5,481 nt of DNA from Oscillospiraceae bacterium. Lineage in GTDB: Bacteria > Bacillota > Clostridia > Oscillospirales > Oscillospiraceae. The stretch's first letter is position 1; every line of letters starts with the position of its first letter. Below, in pieces: positions 5,464 through 5,481 of this stretch. The translations under genes were made by a program, and so were the position numbers. The stretch spans positions 1 to 5,481 of the forward strand of contig JAFRAF010000008.1 of assembly GCA_017405545.1 (NCBI GenBank), written 5' to 3'. The notes below the pieces were generated by a model that saw nothing but the letters and a program-made list of their open reading frames with translations, ran no database searches and was not told where the DNA came from.

Positions 5464-5481
5464 GTTAGATTAAGCTAACCA
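5464..5481. promoter_or_regulatory. DtxR/IdeR-like iron box in the feo promoter region (cut by the window edge)
   Basis: TTAGATTAAGCTAACCA (5465-5481) matches the DtxR/IdeR consensus TTAGGTTAGSCTAACCTAA at 14 of the 17 positions present. GTTAG (5464-5468) and CTAAC (5475-5479) form a perfect dyad. The site lies about 60 bp upstream of the first feoA start. On the minus strand a weak -10-like TATATC (rc of 5455-5460) follows, so the box would overlap the -35 region. Fe(II)-dependent repression is inferred from the match and from the iron-uptake genes it precedes. Confidence 0.5.

Noticed and set aside
5441..5470. Possible + strand promoter TTGACC with a -10-like TTAGAT 18 bp later, for a divergent gene.
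   Set aside because: The -10 is weak and overlaps the iron box, and no downstream gene is visible before the window ends.

Overview
The window looks like chromosomal DNA of a spore-forming, low-oxygen Firmicute of the class Clostridia, possibly close to the Oscillospiraceae. Three things point there: the order rpsD-rpoA-rplQ with Clostridia-like protein sequences, a SpoVAC sporulation membrane protein, and a feoA-feoA-feoB-small Cys-rich protein ferrous-iron operon of the kind common in anaerobic Firmicutes. The family placement is inference from recalled protein similarity; no search was run.

Layout. Bases 1-171 hold the 3' end of rpsD (ribosomal protein S4). rpoA (253-1203, TTG start) and rplQ (1255-1596) follow on the + strand, each with a strong ribosome binding site, and form the distal end of the alpha ribosomal-protein operon. 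A perfect 14-bp hairpin with a T-rich tail (1678-1718) ends that operon. Next on the + strand is a lone spoVAC (1770-2213) with its own terminator-like hairpin (2223-2253). The rest is a minus-strand operon that converges on spoVAC: feoA-like (5404-5192), feoA (5175-4954), feoB (4867-2576) and a 57-residue Cys-rich membrane protein (2540-2367). It ends at a perfect 15-bp hairpin (2315-2279). Upstream of the feo operon, at the window edge, lies a DtxR/IdeR-like iron box (5464-5481).

How the genes work together. rpsD, rpoA and rplQ make translation and transcription machinery. spoVAC should act late in sporulation, when the SpoVA complex moves calcium-dipicolinate into the forespore. The feo operon encodes GTP-driven Fe(II) uptake: FeoB is the membrane permease with an N-terminal G domain, the two FeoA proteins are small SH3-like cytosolic partners, and the Cys-rich peptide is a probable membrane accessory. 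The iron box suggests iron-dependent repression.

Most interesting points: (1) rpsD ends at a TAG exactly where relatives normally have the Tyr of a terminal Y-S-K, and S-K-stop follows in frame; (2) an 11-bp inverted repeat (1625-1635 with 1761-1771) plus an adjacent 4-bp match could mask the spoVAC ribosome binding site and start codon only in transcripts that read through from rplQ; (3) spoVAC stands alone beside the alpha operon. I found no mobile element, CRISPR array, tRNA or rRNA, and no clearly new system.
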